DNA of 64,000 bases from an uncultured Corynebacterium sp. (GTDB lineage: Bacteria > Actinomycetota > Actinomycetes > Mycobacteriales > Mycobacteriaceae): positions 1-64,000 of the forward strand of contig NZ_CALUCS010000007.1 in NCBI RefSeq assembly GCF_943914615.1, given 5' to 3'. Shown here piece after piece: positions 50,388 through 59,071 of the stretch (position 1 is its first letter; each line of letters begins with the position of its first letter). The notes beneath the pieces are model-generated. The model did not search any database. It was not told where the DNA came from and saw only the letters and a program-made list of their open reading frames with translations. The translations under genes were made by a program, and so were the position numbers.

Positions 50388-52250
50388 CTATTCGACGGTG
50401 ACGGACTTTGCCAGGTTGCGTGGCTTGTCGATGTCCTCGTTGCCACACTGGCGCGCGATGTCGGCGGCCAGGAACTGAAGTGGAACCGTGGACAGCAGCG
50501 GCTGCATCAGCGATGTGGTTCCCGGAATCTCCAGCAACCAGTTAGCGTACGGACGCACGGCCTCATCGCCTTCCTCGGCAATGACGATGGTCTTCGCACC
50601 GCGGGCACGGATCTCCTGGATGTTCGAGACAATCTTGGAGTGCAGCACGGGGCGGCCGTTCGGGCTAGGTACGACAACGACGACGGGCAGGTCGTCCTCG
50701 ATCAGGGCGATCGGGCCATGCTTGAGCTCGCCGGCGGCGAAGCCCTCCGCGTGGATGTAAGCCAGCTCCTTCAGCTTCAGCGCACCCTCGAGGGCAACTG
50801 GGAAGCCCACGTGACGGCCCAGGAACAGCATGGTCTTCACCGGTCCGAGCTCCTCGGCTAGCTGCAGGATCTGCTCGCGCAGGTCGAGGGTCTTCTCGAT
50901 CTTCTCCGGCAGCGCTTCTAGCGCATAGTAGATCTCCGCGATCTCATCGGCGTACTTGGTGCCACGGGCCTGAGCCAGAGCCAGGCCCACCAGGTAGTTC
51001 GCGGCGACCTGCGCCAGGAAGGCCTTCGTGGAGGCCACACCGATCTCGGGGCCGGCGTGGGTGTACAGCACGGCATCGGATTCGCGTGGGATCTGCGAAC
51101 CGTTGGTGTTGCAGACGGCCAGCACGCGGGCGCCCTGCATCTTCGCGTGGCGCACGGCCTCCAGTGTGTCGGCGGTCTCGCCGGACTGGGACACGGCCAC
51201 GACGAGGGTGCGCTGGTCCAGCACCGGATCGCGGTAGCGGAACTCGCTGGCGACCTCGATCTCTACGGGCAGGCGGACCCAATGCTCGATGGCGTACTTG
51301 GCCAGCAGGCCGGAGTGGTAGGCCGAACCACAGGCGACGACGAAGACCTTTTCCACTCCGCGCAGGTCCTCGTCGGATAGTCGCTGCTCGTCCAGCACGA
51401 TGCGGCGGCCGTCGAAGTGGCCTGCCAGGGTGTCGCGGACTGCGGCCGGCTGCTCGTGGATTTCCTTCATCATGAAGGAGTCGAAGCCGTCCTTCTGCGC
51501 GGCATCCAGGTCCCAGTCGATGGTGAAGGGCTTGCCCTCTACCGGGTTGCCGTCGAAGTCGTAAATGTCGTAGGAATCGGCGGTGATGACTACCGCGTTG
51601 TCCTGGCCCAGCTCCACGGCGTTCTTGGTGCGGTCGATGAAGGCAGCGACGTCGGAGCCGAGGAACATTTCGCCCTCGCCCACGCCGACGATCAGCGGGG
51701 TAGAGCGGCGGCCGGCGACGATGGTGCCCGGGTGATCATCGTGGACGAACAATACCGTGAAGGCGCCGTCCAGGCGGGAGAGAACCTTCAGCGCGGAGGC
51801 CTGAAAGTCGCCCGCGGTTTCGCCTTCGTTGTAGGCAAGCGCCAGCAGGTGTGCGGCGACTTCGGAGTCGGTCTCGGATTCCAGCTCAATGCCGGCGGCT
51901 TCGATCTCTGCACGTAGGGTGGAGAAGTTTTCGATGATGCCGTTGTGGACGATGGCGGCTTTACCGTCGAAGGAACGGTGCGGGTGTGCGTTTACGTCAT
52001 TCGGGCGGCCGTGGGTCGCCCAGCGGGTGTGGCCGATACAGGTAGAGCCGTGGAAGGAATCTCGACCGACCTCATCGATGCGGTCGATGAGGTTTTGCAG
52101 TTTGCCTTCCTTTTTTTCGAGGTGCAGGGAGCCCTGCTCGACAACTGCGATGCCTGCGGAATCGTATCCGCGGTATTCCATTCGCTCCAGCGCATCCAAC
52201 CCGATTTGGAGGGCCTCGGAGTCACCTACGTAGCCAACAATTGCACACAT
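50388..52250 (-). CDS. glmS: Glutamine-fructose-6-phosphate aminotransferase (isomerising)
   Basis: A 620-aa enzyme making glucosamine-6-phosphate, the first step to UDP-GlcNAc. The N-terminal nucleophile C2 is exposed in MCAIVGYVGD. The amidotransferase has RWATHGRPNDVNAHPH. Two SIS domains include ACGSAYHSGLLAKYAIE and SQSGETADTLEAVRHAK, and the C-terminus ends KSVTVE. The start at 52250 is fixed by the need for Cys after Met. No glmS ribozyme is seen. The next gene starts divergently 49 nt away. Confidence 0.96.
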   Translation of the reverse strand: MCAIVGYVGDSEALQIGLDALERMEYRGYDSAGIAVVEQGSLHLEKKEGKLQNLIDRIDEVGRDSFHGSTCIGHTRWATHGRPNDVNAHPHRSFDGKAAIVHNGIIENFSTLRAEIEAAGIELESETDSEVAAHLLALAYNEGETAGDFQASALKVLSRLDGAFTVLFVHDDHPGTIVAGRRSTPLIVGVGEGEMFLGSDVAAFIDRTKNAVELGQDNAVVITADSYDIYDFDGNPVEGKPFTIDWDLDAAQKDGFDSFMMKEIHEQPAAVRDTLAGHFDGRRIVLDEQRLSDEDLRGVEKVFVVACGSAYHSGLLAKYAIEHWVRLPVEIEVASEFRYRDPVLDQRTLVVAVSQSGETADTLEAVRHAKMQGARVLAVCNTNGSQIPRESDAVLYTHAGPEIGVASTKAFLAQVAANYLVGLALAQARGTKYADEIAEIYYALEALPEKIEKTLDLREQILQLAEELGPVKTMLFLGRHVGFPVALEGALKLKELAYIHAEGFAAGELKHGPIALIEDDLPVVVVVPSPNGRPVLHSKIVSNIQEIRARGAKTIVIAEEGDEAVRPYANWLLEIPGTTSLMQPLLSTVPLQFLAADIARQCGNEDIDKPRNLAKSVTVE

Positions 52251-52299
52251 GCCTCTGACGATACACAATGGCTTGTCCGTTTCGGTAAGCTGTGGGGCT

Positions 52300-53187
52300 G
52301 TGGCAGATAAGATGAAGAACCTAATTACTCGTTTGGGCAAGCGTGGCCCGCACCGCGTGATGGTCGGTGACCTGAACTTCGCTGGAATTCCAGGGCGCGT
52401 TTACACCCCGGCGGAAGGCAATGGCATCCCCGGCATCGCTTTCGGACACGACTGGCGTGTCGGCGTGGATGCGTACCACGCGGCGCTGCGCCACCTGGCC
52501 AGCTGGGGGTTCGCCGTGGCGGCACCGGATACGGAAAAGGGGCTCTCCCCGAACCACCGGGGTTTCGCCGCTGACCTGGAGACCGCGCTGCAAATCCTGG
52601 CTGGTGTGCGCTTGGGCAACGGTAACGTCACGGTACAGCCGAACGAGCTTTACCTGGCCGGCCACGGCATGGGCGCTTCGGCCGCCGTGCTGGCGGCTAC
52701 GGGGCGCCGCCACCGTAGCGAGCTGAAGGGATATGAAACCGAGCCCACCATCAATGGCGTGATGGCCGTGTATCCGGCGGATACTTCCCCGGATGCGACG
52801 GAGGCCGCGAAGTATGTGAAGGCTCCGGGCCTGGTTCTGGAGGCCGGCCGTTTGGGCGAGACCCCGATGGGTAACGCCAAGCGCATGGCCGCCCACTGGG
52901 GCGGGGACGTTGTCTACCGCGAGCTGCTGGACGCTTCTTCCAGTGGCTTCCACGAGAAGTACGGTCGCAACTTTGCCCTCGGCGCCGGCTTGCCGCAGTT
53001 CAGCCAGCAGGAGCTGGCACGTGGTCTGATGACCGGCTTCGTTCTGGCCGAAGACCAGAATAAGTACGCCTCCTTCCGCGACAGCCACGCTGAGCTGAAG
53101 AAGACCCGCACCGCCACCCAGCACGAGCTATACAAGAATCTGCCCGAGAACGTGGACCTGGACGAGCGCCTGGCGGAGATCTTCTAG
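52300..53187 (+). CDS. Alpha/beta-hydrolase of the dienelactone-hydrolase/chlorophyllase-like type
   Basis: About 295 aa from the GTG at 52300; ATG 52312 (MKNLITRLGKRGPHRV) is an alternative. The nucleophile position reads LAGHGMGASAAVLAATG, GHGMG, with Gly where a Ser would be expected, so it may not be a classical serine hydrolase. The oxyanion region is AFGHDWRVGVDAYH. It has no signal peptide. A corynebacterial homologue is common, but its substrate is unknown. Confidence 0.65.
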   Translation: MADKMKNLITRLGKRGPHRVMVGDLNFAGIPGRVYTPAEGNGIPGIAFGHDWRVGVDAYHAALRHLASWGFAVAAPDTEKGLSPNHRGFAADLETALQILAGVRLGNGNVTVQPNELYLAGHGMGASAAVLAATGRRHRSELKGYETEPTINGVMAVYPADTSPDATEAAKYVKAPGLVLEAGRLGETPMGNAKRMAAHWGGDVVYRELLDASSSGFHEKYGRNFALGAGLPQFSQQELARGLMTGFVLAEDQNKYASFRDSHAELKKTRTATQHELYKNLPENVDLDERLAEIF

Positions 53188-53219
53188 GTCTCGGCCTCTT
53201 TGAATTCGACCTTTTAGGT

Positions 53220-53468
53220 TTAGTCAAAGATCCGCCCGCGCACCCCGCGGGCACCGTTGCTTACGGCGGCGATCGCGCTCACACTCGCTTTTGAGTTGCC
53301 ACCTGTCTTGTTTGCCCTGTCCCCCTGCGCCTTCTTGGCCTCCTCGAGTTGACGCGTGCATTCCTTGAGCGTCTCCTCGAACTCCCGCACCGATTCTTCG
53401 ACCTCAGCCATGTATTCGTCGACGATGCGCTGGTAGCGCGCCGTAAGTTCTTCTCTGCCGGTCACCAT
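53220..53468 (-). CDS. Small coiled-coil protein in an ESX-4-linked operon
   Basis: An 82-aa protein. The first 50 residues are a predicted coiled coil (YQRIVDEYMAEVEESVREFEETLKECTRQLEEAKKA). It overlaps the upstream Cys/Pro-rich gene by 7 nt. Function unknown. It may be a small helical partner like WXG100 proteins but has no WxG motif. Confidence 0.6.
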   Translation of the reverse strand: MVTGREELTARYQRIVDEYMAEVEESVREFEETLKECTRQLEEAKKAQGDRANKTGGNSKASVSAIAAVSNGARGVRGRIFD

Positions 53469-54901
53469 TCACCGCTCCTTTCGATATTGACACCCACTGC
53501 CACAGCCCCCGCACCAGCCAGTTCCACAGAGGTGCCTGTCATTTCAATGGATGCAGCTCCCGCTGCCGATACCCACACGTCCGGAGTCCACTGCTTGGAG
53601 GGCGCCGGTTGCGGCTTTGGATGATTCTCCGGGTTTGGTTCCGGTGCAGAGTCCTGGCTGGGTGCCGCGGGCGTGATCGGTTCCCCCTTCGTATCGCTTG
53701 ACGGCGGTGTTGGTGCCTTGTGCTCCGGTTTCGGTTCCGGCTTGGGTTCCTCGCACTCCTGAGGTGGTTCCGGCTTGGGCTCGGGCTCAGGTTCCGGTTT
53801 CGGCTCGGGCTTAGGTTCCTCGCATTGCTGCGGTGGTTCCGGCTTCGGCTCTGGGCACGGCTCCGGTTCAGGCGCTGGCTCAGGCTTAGGTTCAGGTGCT
53901 GGTTCCGGCGCTGGACAGTGATCCGCCGGTGGAGCCAATGCCTCCGTCGCACAATGCACGATCTGCTCCCATAGCCTCGCCGCACCCTCAACGTTGATCT
54001 GCAGTGAGCCCGCCAGCGAAGGCGCCAGAGGGGCCGGCGGAGCAGGCGGCGGCGGCACCAGGGACTGCGCAGGCATTGGTTCCGGTGCAGGCGCGGGCGC
54101 CGGTGCAGGCTCAGGTACAGGCGGCGAGGCCGGTTGCGGAGCCTGAGCCATAGCCGTCTGCGTGACCACCTGAGCCGCCGCCTGTGGTGCGGGGTGCTGT
54201 GCAGGCCCCGTCTCACACGGTTGCTCGGCCGCCGGAGGGGGCGTCACTACCTTCTTCGGCGCTGGGCAATCACCTTCAGGGGCCTTAACAGGCTCCGGGC
54301 ACTTGGTCTCCGCGGGCTTAGGATCCTGGCAGACCGGCTTATCCGAATTGCCGGGCTCGGCGGCGGGCTTCGCATCGCGGATCAGCTGATCCATGGTGGT
54401 ATCCAGACAGTTGTTACGGCTGCGCAGGATATCTTCCGAGAGCTTCCCCGCCAGCTTCGCCAACAGATCGAGCAGAGGCTTACCACCATTGATCAGACCA
54501 ATCGCAGCCATGCCGAAAAGCTCCAACTTCTCGGCAATATCCTCGATCAAACTCACCGAGTTCTCCGAGGTCGTGCCCATGATCTCGGCGGTATCCCGCA
54601 CCGCCACACAACGATCCTGAACGCAGTGTTCGTGGTTCAGCTGCTCCTTCCCCGCCTTCTCCGTCGCCGTCCCCGGCTGTGCATCGCCCGTGCCCTTCAG
54701 GCTCTCTTTCACGCACGCCTCGGCGGCCAGCTCCGGCGCCTTTTGTTTCTGGTTGCTCGCTGGCCCAAGCGACGTAAGGATCGTCTCTGGGTTCATGCCG
54801 TTGGTAAATGACGCCGCAGCCTTCGCACCCTCCACGGGAGCGCCAAAGCCGGCCATCACATCTAGTGCAGCGTTCAGTCGAAGATCCAAAGAGCCCGTCA
54901 T
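53462..54901 (-). CDS. Cys- and Pro-rich protein with PEPKPE repeats
   Basis: A 479-aa protein. The N-terminal 190 residues are helical (LDLRLNAALDVMAGFGAPVEG). A long Pro/Glu/Lys repeat region follows, about residues 300-420, with units such as QCEEPKPEPKPEPEPEP. At least a dozen Cys occur, many next to Pro (KCPEP, DCPAPK, HCPAPEP, PCPEP, QCEEP). No signal peptide is seen. It corresponds in position and composition to mycobacterial Rv3439c (Ala/Pro-rich), near ESX-4. It overlaps the genes on both sides. It may be an ESX substrate or wall-spanning protein; unproven. Confidence 0.7.
   Translation of the reverse strand: MTGSLDLRLNAALDVMAGFGAPVEGAKAAASFTNGMNPETILTSLGPASNQKQKAPELAAEACVKESLKGTGDAQPGTATEKAGKEQLNHEHCVQDRCVAVRDTAEIMGTTSENSVSLIEDIAEKLELFGMAAIGLINGGKPLLDLLAKLAGKLSEDILRSRNNCLDTTMDQLIRDAKPAAEPGNSDKPVCQDPKPAETKCPEPVKAPEGDCPAPKKVVTPPPAAEQPCETGPAQHPAPQAAAQVVTQTAMAQAPQPASPPVPEPAPAPAPAPEPMPAQSLVPPPPAPPAPLAPSLAGSLQINVEGAARLWEQIVHCATEALAPPADHCPAPEPAPEPKPEPAPEPEPCPEPKPEPPQQCEEPKPEPKPEPEPEPKPEPPQECEEPKPEPKPEHKAPTPPSSDTKGEPITPAAPSQDSAPEPNPENHPKPQPAPSKQWTPDVWVSAAGAASIEMTGTSVELAGAGAVAVGVNIERSGEW
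54238..54246 (+). repeat. Dispersed GGGGCGTCA motif (in Cys/Pro-rich gene, antisense)
   Basis: GGGGCGTCA is followed by CTACCTTCTTCGG, a weaker tail. It encodes VVTPPPA on the gene strand. Confidence 0.4.
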
Positions 54902-55206
54902 GCCCAGCCACCCCCTGTGTTCAAGCTGGCGGAGTTTTCCTGCTCGGCCTGGCCTACGCGATCCACCAGGCCCGAAAGGTCCTCGCTTGCCTGAGCCAGC
55001 CTGTGTGCGTGGTTCACACGCACGTTATGCCCCTGATCAACCAGATCCAAAAACTGCTGTGCCTTGGCCTGCAGTCCCGTACCGAATGCGGCCACAGGAA
55101 CGCTCGGCCGGGTGCTATTCAAATGATTCGCCCAGTTCAGCTGCGCATCCCGCAACTCCGCCACCCGATCGGCTGCGGGCATTGGATCTATGTTTAACTC
55201 TCCCAC
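54898..55206 (-). CDS. Small helical ESX-like protein, first in the Cys/Pro-rich operon
   Basis: A 102-aa protein, mostly helical (MGELNIDPMPAADRVAELRD, AQQFLDLVDQGHNVRVNHAHRLAQASEDLSGLVDRV). Size and two-helix look resemble ESX-type proteins and mycobacterial Rv3440c, although there is no clear WxG. Its stop overlaps the next start by 4 nt (ATGA). Function unknown. Confidence 0.6.
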   Translation of the reverse strand: MGELNIDPMPAADRVAELRDAQLNWANHLNSTRPSVPVAAFGTGLQAKAQQFLDLVDQGHNVRVNHAHRLAQASEDLSGLVDRVGQAEQENSASLNTGGGWA

Positions 55207-55296
55207 GGTCTCATCCCCCTTGAACTCCCCGGCGGTGCTTTGCGCTTATGCCCTGCATTAAGGGTCCGCACAAGCGACCCGCACTGCGCAAACAAA

Positions 55297-55325
55297 ACAT
55301 CCGCACAGTTAGACTGCGCGGATGT
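55297..55325. terminator. Terminator downstream of glmM
   Basis: ACATCCGCACAG (55297-55308) pairs with CTGCGCGGATGT (55314-55325) with one mismatch. The minus strand continues into TTTGTTT and the plus strand into TTAAAAAG. Confidence 0.7.
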
Positions 55326-55382
55326 TAAAAAGGTTCGCCGGAGTTTCCCAGCACCGTGAAGGGGCGTCGTGGGAACTAGAGC

Positions 55383-56726
55383 CTAGACCTCCGCAACCAC
55401 GGCTGCGAGCTTCCCCGCGATGCGACGGGCCGTGCCCGGATCGGCGGCTTCCACCATCACACGGAACAGCTCCTCGGTTCCGGAGGGGCGCAGCAGCACG
55501 CGGCCAGCGTCGCCCAGATCCTCCTCCGCCTTGGCGATGGCCTCGACCACACGCTCGTCGTCGGCAATCGCGGATTTATCCGCCACCGGCACGTTGATCA
55601 ACGTCTGCGGCAAAACCGTCATGACACTAGCCAGTTCGGATAGCGGCTTGCCGGTCTGCGCCATGCGCGCCATCAGCGTCAGTCCCGTTAGAGTGCCATC
55701 GCCGGTAGTAGCGTGCTCGGAAATGATGACGTGGCCGGACTGCTCGCCGCCCAGCGAAAGATCAGAAGCCAGCAGCTCGGCCAGCACGTAGCGGTCACCC
55801 ACCTGCGTCTCCAGCACCTCGATGCCGTTGGCCCGCATGGCCAGCTTCATGCCGAGATTGGACATGACGGTGGCCACCAGGGTGTTCTGTTTCAGCTCCC
55901 CGTTCTCCTTCATCGCCACAGCCAGGATCGCCATGATCTGATCGCCGTCAACGACATTGCCCTCGGAATCCACGGCAAGGCAACGATCCGCATCACCGTC
56001 GTGAGCCAGGCCCAGGTCCGCCTGGTGCTCCAGCACGGCCTTCTGCAGAACCTCGATGTGGGTGGACCCCACCCCGTCGTTGATGTTGAAGCTATTCGGG
56101 CGGCTGTGGATCGCCACGACGTCCGCACCAGCCTGGCGGTAGGCCTCCGGGGCGGCAGTAGAGGCCGCGCCGTTGGCACAGTCCACCACCACGCGGATGC
56201 CATCCAGCGGGTGGTTAATCGCCGTGCCGACATGAGCCAGGTAGCGCTCCAAGGCATCGGAGGATTCATCCAGGATGCGACCGATCGCTGCGCCAGTTGG
56301 GCCCGTCTCGGGCAGCTCCAGCATGGTGGCTTCGATCTCGTTCTCCACGTCATCCTGCAGCTTGCGGCCACCCGCAGCAAAGAACTTAATGCCATTGTCT
56401 GGCATGGGATTGTGGGAGGCGGAAATCATCACGCCCATGTCGGCGCCGAAGTCGTCGGTGAGGAAGGCCACGGCGGGCGTCGGGATCACACCGACGTCCA
56501 ACACATCCACGCCCTGCGAAGCCATGCCCGCCGACAGTGCAGCCGTCAGCATCTCCCCCGATACGCGCGGATCGCGGCCCACCACAGCGGTCGGGCGGCG
56601 GCCACCCACTTCCTCCTTGGATACCAACACGCGCGCGGCGGCGGCACCCAGCTTCATCGCCAGCGGCGCGGTCAGCTTCCTGTTCGCAAGGCCACGCACA
56701 CCATCAGTTCCGAACAATTTACCCAT
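55383..56726 (-). CDS. glmM: Phosphoglucosamine mutase
   Basis: A 447-aa enzyme converting glucosamine-6-phosphate to glucosamine-1-phosphate, the step after GlmS. The phosphoserine loop is MISASHNPMPDNG, the metal loop AHDGDADRCLAVD, and the sugar-binding loop GGEQSGHVI. The C-terminal phosphate-binding loop is LLRPSGTEELFRVMVEA. It lies downstream of rpsI on the same strand. Confidence 0.96.
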   Translation of the reverse strand: MGKLFGTDGVRGLANRKLTAPLAMKLGAAAARVLVSKEEVGGRRPTAVVGRDPRVSGEMLTAALSAGMASQGVDVLDVGVIPTPAVAFLTDDFGADMGVMISASHNPMPDNGIKFFAAGGRKLQDDVENEIEATMLELPETGPTGAAIGRILDESSDALERYLAHVGTAINHPLDGIRVVVDCANGAASTAAPEAYRQAGADVVAIHSRPNSFNINDGVGSTHIEVLQKAVLEHQADLGLAHDGDADRCLAVDSEGNVVDGDQIMAILAVAMKENGELKQNTLVATVMSNLGMKLAMRANGIEVLETQVGDRYVLAELLASDLSLGGEQSGHVIISEHATTGDGTLTGLTLMARMAQTGKPLSELASVMTVLPQTLINVPVADKSAIADDERVVEAIAKAEEDLGDAGRVLLRPSGTEELFRVMVEAADPGTARRIAGKLAAVVAEV

Positions 56727-56820
56727 AGGGCGAGATCTTACCCGGCCACCCCGCAGGTCGGATGGGTGCCACTCCCGTGTAAAGGCAATTCATCCGAAAG
56801 CTAGACAAAAGGGAAACCCC

Positions 56821-56856
56821 CACGTCCCAACCGAAAAGTTGATCGGTTGGGGCGTG
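56821..56856 (-). terminator. Terminator of the rplM-rpsI operon
   Basis: CACGTCCCAACCGA (56821-56834) pairs with TCGGTTGGGGCGTG (56843-56856) with one wobble position. On the minus strand it is followed by GGGGGTTTCCCTTTT. It lies 30 nt past the rpsI stop. Confidence 0.75.
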
Positions 56857-56886
56857 GAGGCGTCGCCACCAAAAAGATGGAGCGAT

Positions 56887-57447
56887 TTAGCGCTTGGAGT
56901 ACTGCGGTGCGCGACGTGCCTTGTGCAGGCCGGCCTTCTTGCGCTCCACGGCGCGAGCGTCGCGGGTCAGGAAGCCAGCGCGCTTCAGGTCGGTACGCTC
57001 AGCCGGGTTGTACTTGTTCAGTGCGCGGGCGATAGCCAGGCGGAAAGCACCAGCCTGGCCGGAGGGGCCGCCACCGTTCAGGTTGGCCTGGATGTCGAAC
57101 TGGTTCTCGCGGTCCAGCAGGACCAGCGGAGCCTTGATCAGCTGCTGGTGCAGCTTGTTCGGGAAGTAGTCCTCCAGGGAACGGCCGTTGCACAGGAACT
57201 CGCCGGAGCCCGGAACCATGCGGACGCGGACGACGGCCTCCTTGCGGCGGCCAACGGTCTGGATGGTGCCCTCGAAGACGACCGGCTCAGCCTCAACCTG
57301 CTCAGCCTCGTCCTCGGAAGCGATGGAGTCACCGATGGTGGCAACGAACTCTTCGTTCACTGCATCGGTAGCGGTGTACTCGCCCTCGAAGTTCTCCTCG
57401 ACAGCAGCGTTCTGCTCGTCGGTTACGTTCTCGTTGTACTCAGTCAT
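56887..57447 (-). CDS. rpsI: 30S ribosomal protein S9 with acidic N-terminal extension
   Basis: A 186-aa ribosomal protein. The S9 core runs from about residue 58 (GTIQTVGRRKEAVVRVRMVPG) to the C-terminal APQYSKR that reaches the P-site tRNA. The first 55 residues are an acidic extension with about 17 Asp/Glu, longer than in most bacteria. Its ATG overlaps the rplM stop (TAATG). Confidence 0.95.
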   Translation of the reverse strand: MTEYNENVTDEQNAAVEENFEGEYTATDAVNEEFVATIGDSIASEDEAEQVEAEPVVFEGTIQTVGRRKEAVVRVRMVPGSGEFLCNGRSLEDYFPNKLHQQLIKAPLVLLDRENQFDIQANLNGGGPSGQAGAFRLAIARALNKYNPAERTDLKRAGFLTRDARAVERKKAGLHKARRAPQYSKR

Positions 57448-57890
57448 TACTGTGCCACCTGCTTGATCTCGTAGGTCTCAGGCTTCTGGGCCTCGAAAGT
57501 GTGCTCCGGGCCAGCGAAGACGCGAAGCTTCTTGATGGACGCGCGGGACAGCTTGTTGTGCGGCATCATGCCCTTGACTGCCTCCTCGATGACGCGCTCC
57601 GGGTGCAGCTCCAAGGAACGACCCAGGGACATGGTCTTCAGACCACCCGGGTAGCCGGAGTGACGGTAGCGCATCTCACGCTCGCGCTTGTTGGAGGAAA
57701 TATGGACCTTGTCCGCATTGATGATGATGACGTTGTCGCCGCAGTCAACGTTCGGTGCGAAGTAGGGCTTCTTCTTGCCGCGCAGCAGGTCAGCTGCGGT
57801 AACAGCAAGACGACCCAGCACCACGTCGGTGGCGTCGATGACGTACCACTTACGGGTGATGTCACCGCTCTTCGGGTGGAAAGTAGTCAC
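57447..57890 (-). CDS. rplM: 50S ribosomal protein L13
   Basis: A 147-aa ribosomal protein from the GTG at 57890 (VTTFHPKSGDITRKWYVIDA), with AAGGAG upstream. The frame is open to 58106 without L13 similarity. The core HNKLSRASIKKLRVFAGPEH is typical. It heads the rplM-rpsI operon. The 5' leader of about 200 nt may carry autoregulation, but I see no known leader motif. Confidence 0.95.
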   Translation of the reverse strand: MTTFHPKSGDITRKWYVIDATDVVLGRLAVTAADLLRGKKKPYFAPNVDCGDNVIIINADKVHISSNKREREMRYRHSGYPGGLKTMSLGRSLELHPERVIEEAVKGMMPHNKLSRASIKKLRVFAGPEHTFEAQKPETYEIKQVAQ

Positions 57891-58089
57891 AGGGGACTCC
57901 TTAAAGTCTTGATCTTGGAACTGCCAGCCAGATGAACACTTAAACGTTAAGTACGTGAGTGCTTCCGCGGCGGCCGGTTGGGACCCGCAGAAATGCATGC
58001 GCCCGGGCAGGCCGAGCACTGTGCACACAACCCTTGGAAGTTTAGTGCAGGTTAGCGCGCAAACCAAAAAAGGTTGTTCTGACATGAAT

Positions 58090-58140
58090 AAAACCCCGGC
58101 TCCCATTCCCCTCGAGTTGAAGGAAACGAGCCGGGGTTTT
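58090..58140 (-). terminator. Terminator of the DUF2382 gene
   Basis: AAAACCCCGGCTC (58090-58102) and GAGCCGGGGTTTT (58128-58140) form a perfect 13-bp stem with a T-run end on either strand. It lies 26 nt past the stress-protein gene. Confidence 0.85.
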
Positions 58141-58165
58141 GGTGGACGTGCGCCGTTATGACTAC

Positions 58166-59071
58166 TTACTTGCGGACGTCGCCGTCGAGGTCGGAGTCGA
58201 TCTGCTCCTTACGGAGCTCTTCGGTGTGACGCTCGGTCTCAGTGATCTGCTCCTTGTTCAGGGAGACCTTCTCCACTGGGACGGTCTCCTTGTTCACAGA
58301 GACACGCTCTTCGTTCAGGGTGACGGAGGCTTCCTGGCCGGCCTCGTCGATGTTGCCCTTGAGGTTAGCTGCCTCTTCCTCGGAGATCGGGGTGCGCTCA
58401 ACGCGAACCTCTTCGCGGGTGACCGGAACCTCTACGGTCTCGGTGTCGGTGACTACGTACTTGCGCAGGCGAGCCTCGCCGGTCTGCACCTTGTCCTTCT
58501 GAACATTCAGGCGCTCCTCGGAGCGGATGATCTCGCCTTCATTGTTCACGGCAGCCTCGCGGTTAGCAGCGTCAGTGTTAGCAGCTTCGCGCTCGGTGGC
58601 ACCGGCCTGGTCGGCGTTTGCACCGGCCACGCCAGCGCCTGCGGCACCCACGCCAGCGCCAGCAGCGGTGTTACCGCCGGCAGTCTCGTGGCGATCCAGG
58701 GTGGAGCGCTCCTCGCCAGCATCCTGGTTGCCAGCGCCCTCGCCGTAACGGGTGGTGTCCTCAACATTGTCGAGGCCGTAGTGGCGGTAGATCTCGTTCT
58801 GCTGCTCCGGGGTCAGAGCCTGGTCGGCATCGAAGTCCGGTGCGTCCTTCACGCGATCCTTGGCGAAAGCCAGGTTCAGGTTCTCGCCGTCGAACTTGTG
58901 TCCGCGCATCGGAACCAGGCTGGAGTTCATGCCGAACAGGCCGTGGTTAACCTCAACGAAGGTGGGCTGGCCGGAGTTGTCATCAACGAAGATTTCCTTG
59001 ACGCTACCCAGCTTGTCGCCAGCGTTGTCGTATGCGGTCGCCTTGAAAAGATCCTTGATGTCGTTGCTCAT
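58166..59071 (-). CDS. PRC-barrel/DUF2382 stress-related protein
   Basis: A 301-aa soluble protein. The N-terminal PRC barrel reads DLFKATAYDNAGDKLGSVKEIFVDDNSGQPTFVEV. A low-complexity Ala/Gly linker follows, then a C-terminal DUF2382 (YsnF-like) domain with repeated RSEERLNVQKDKVQTGEARLRKYV and VTLNEERVSVNKETVPVEK. Such proteins are often induced by general stress, but the mechanism is unknown. An AAAGGA lies upstream of the ATG, and an inverted repeat lies in the leader. Confidence 0.85.
   Translation of the reverse strand: MSNDIKDLFKATAYDNAGDKLGSVKEIFVDDNSGQPTFVEVNHGLFGMNSSLVPMRGHKFDGENLNLAFAKDRVKDAPDFDADQALTPEQQNEIYRHYGLDNVEDTTRYGEGAGNQDAGEERSTLDRHETAGGNTAAGAGVGAAGAGVAGANADQAGATEREAANTDAANREAAVNNEGEIIRSEERLNVQKDKVQTGEARLRKYVVTDTETVEVPVTREEVRVERTPISEEEAANLKGNIDEAGQEASVTLNEERVSVNKETVPVEKVSLNKEQITETERHTEELRKEQIDSDLDGDVRK

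Noticed and set aside
50388..52340. N-terminal extension of glmS to 52340
   Set aside because: GlmS needs Cys directly after the initiator Met; that fixes the start at 52250.
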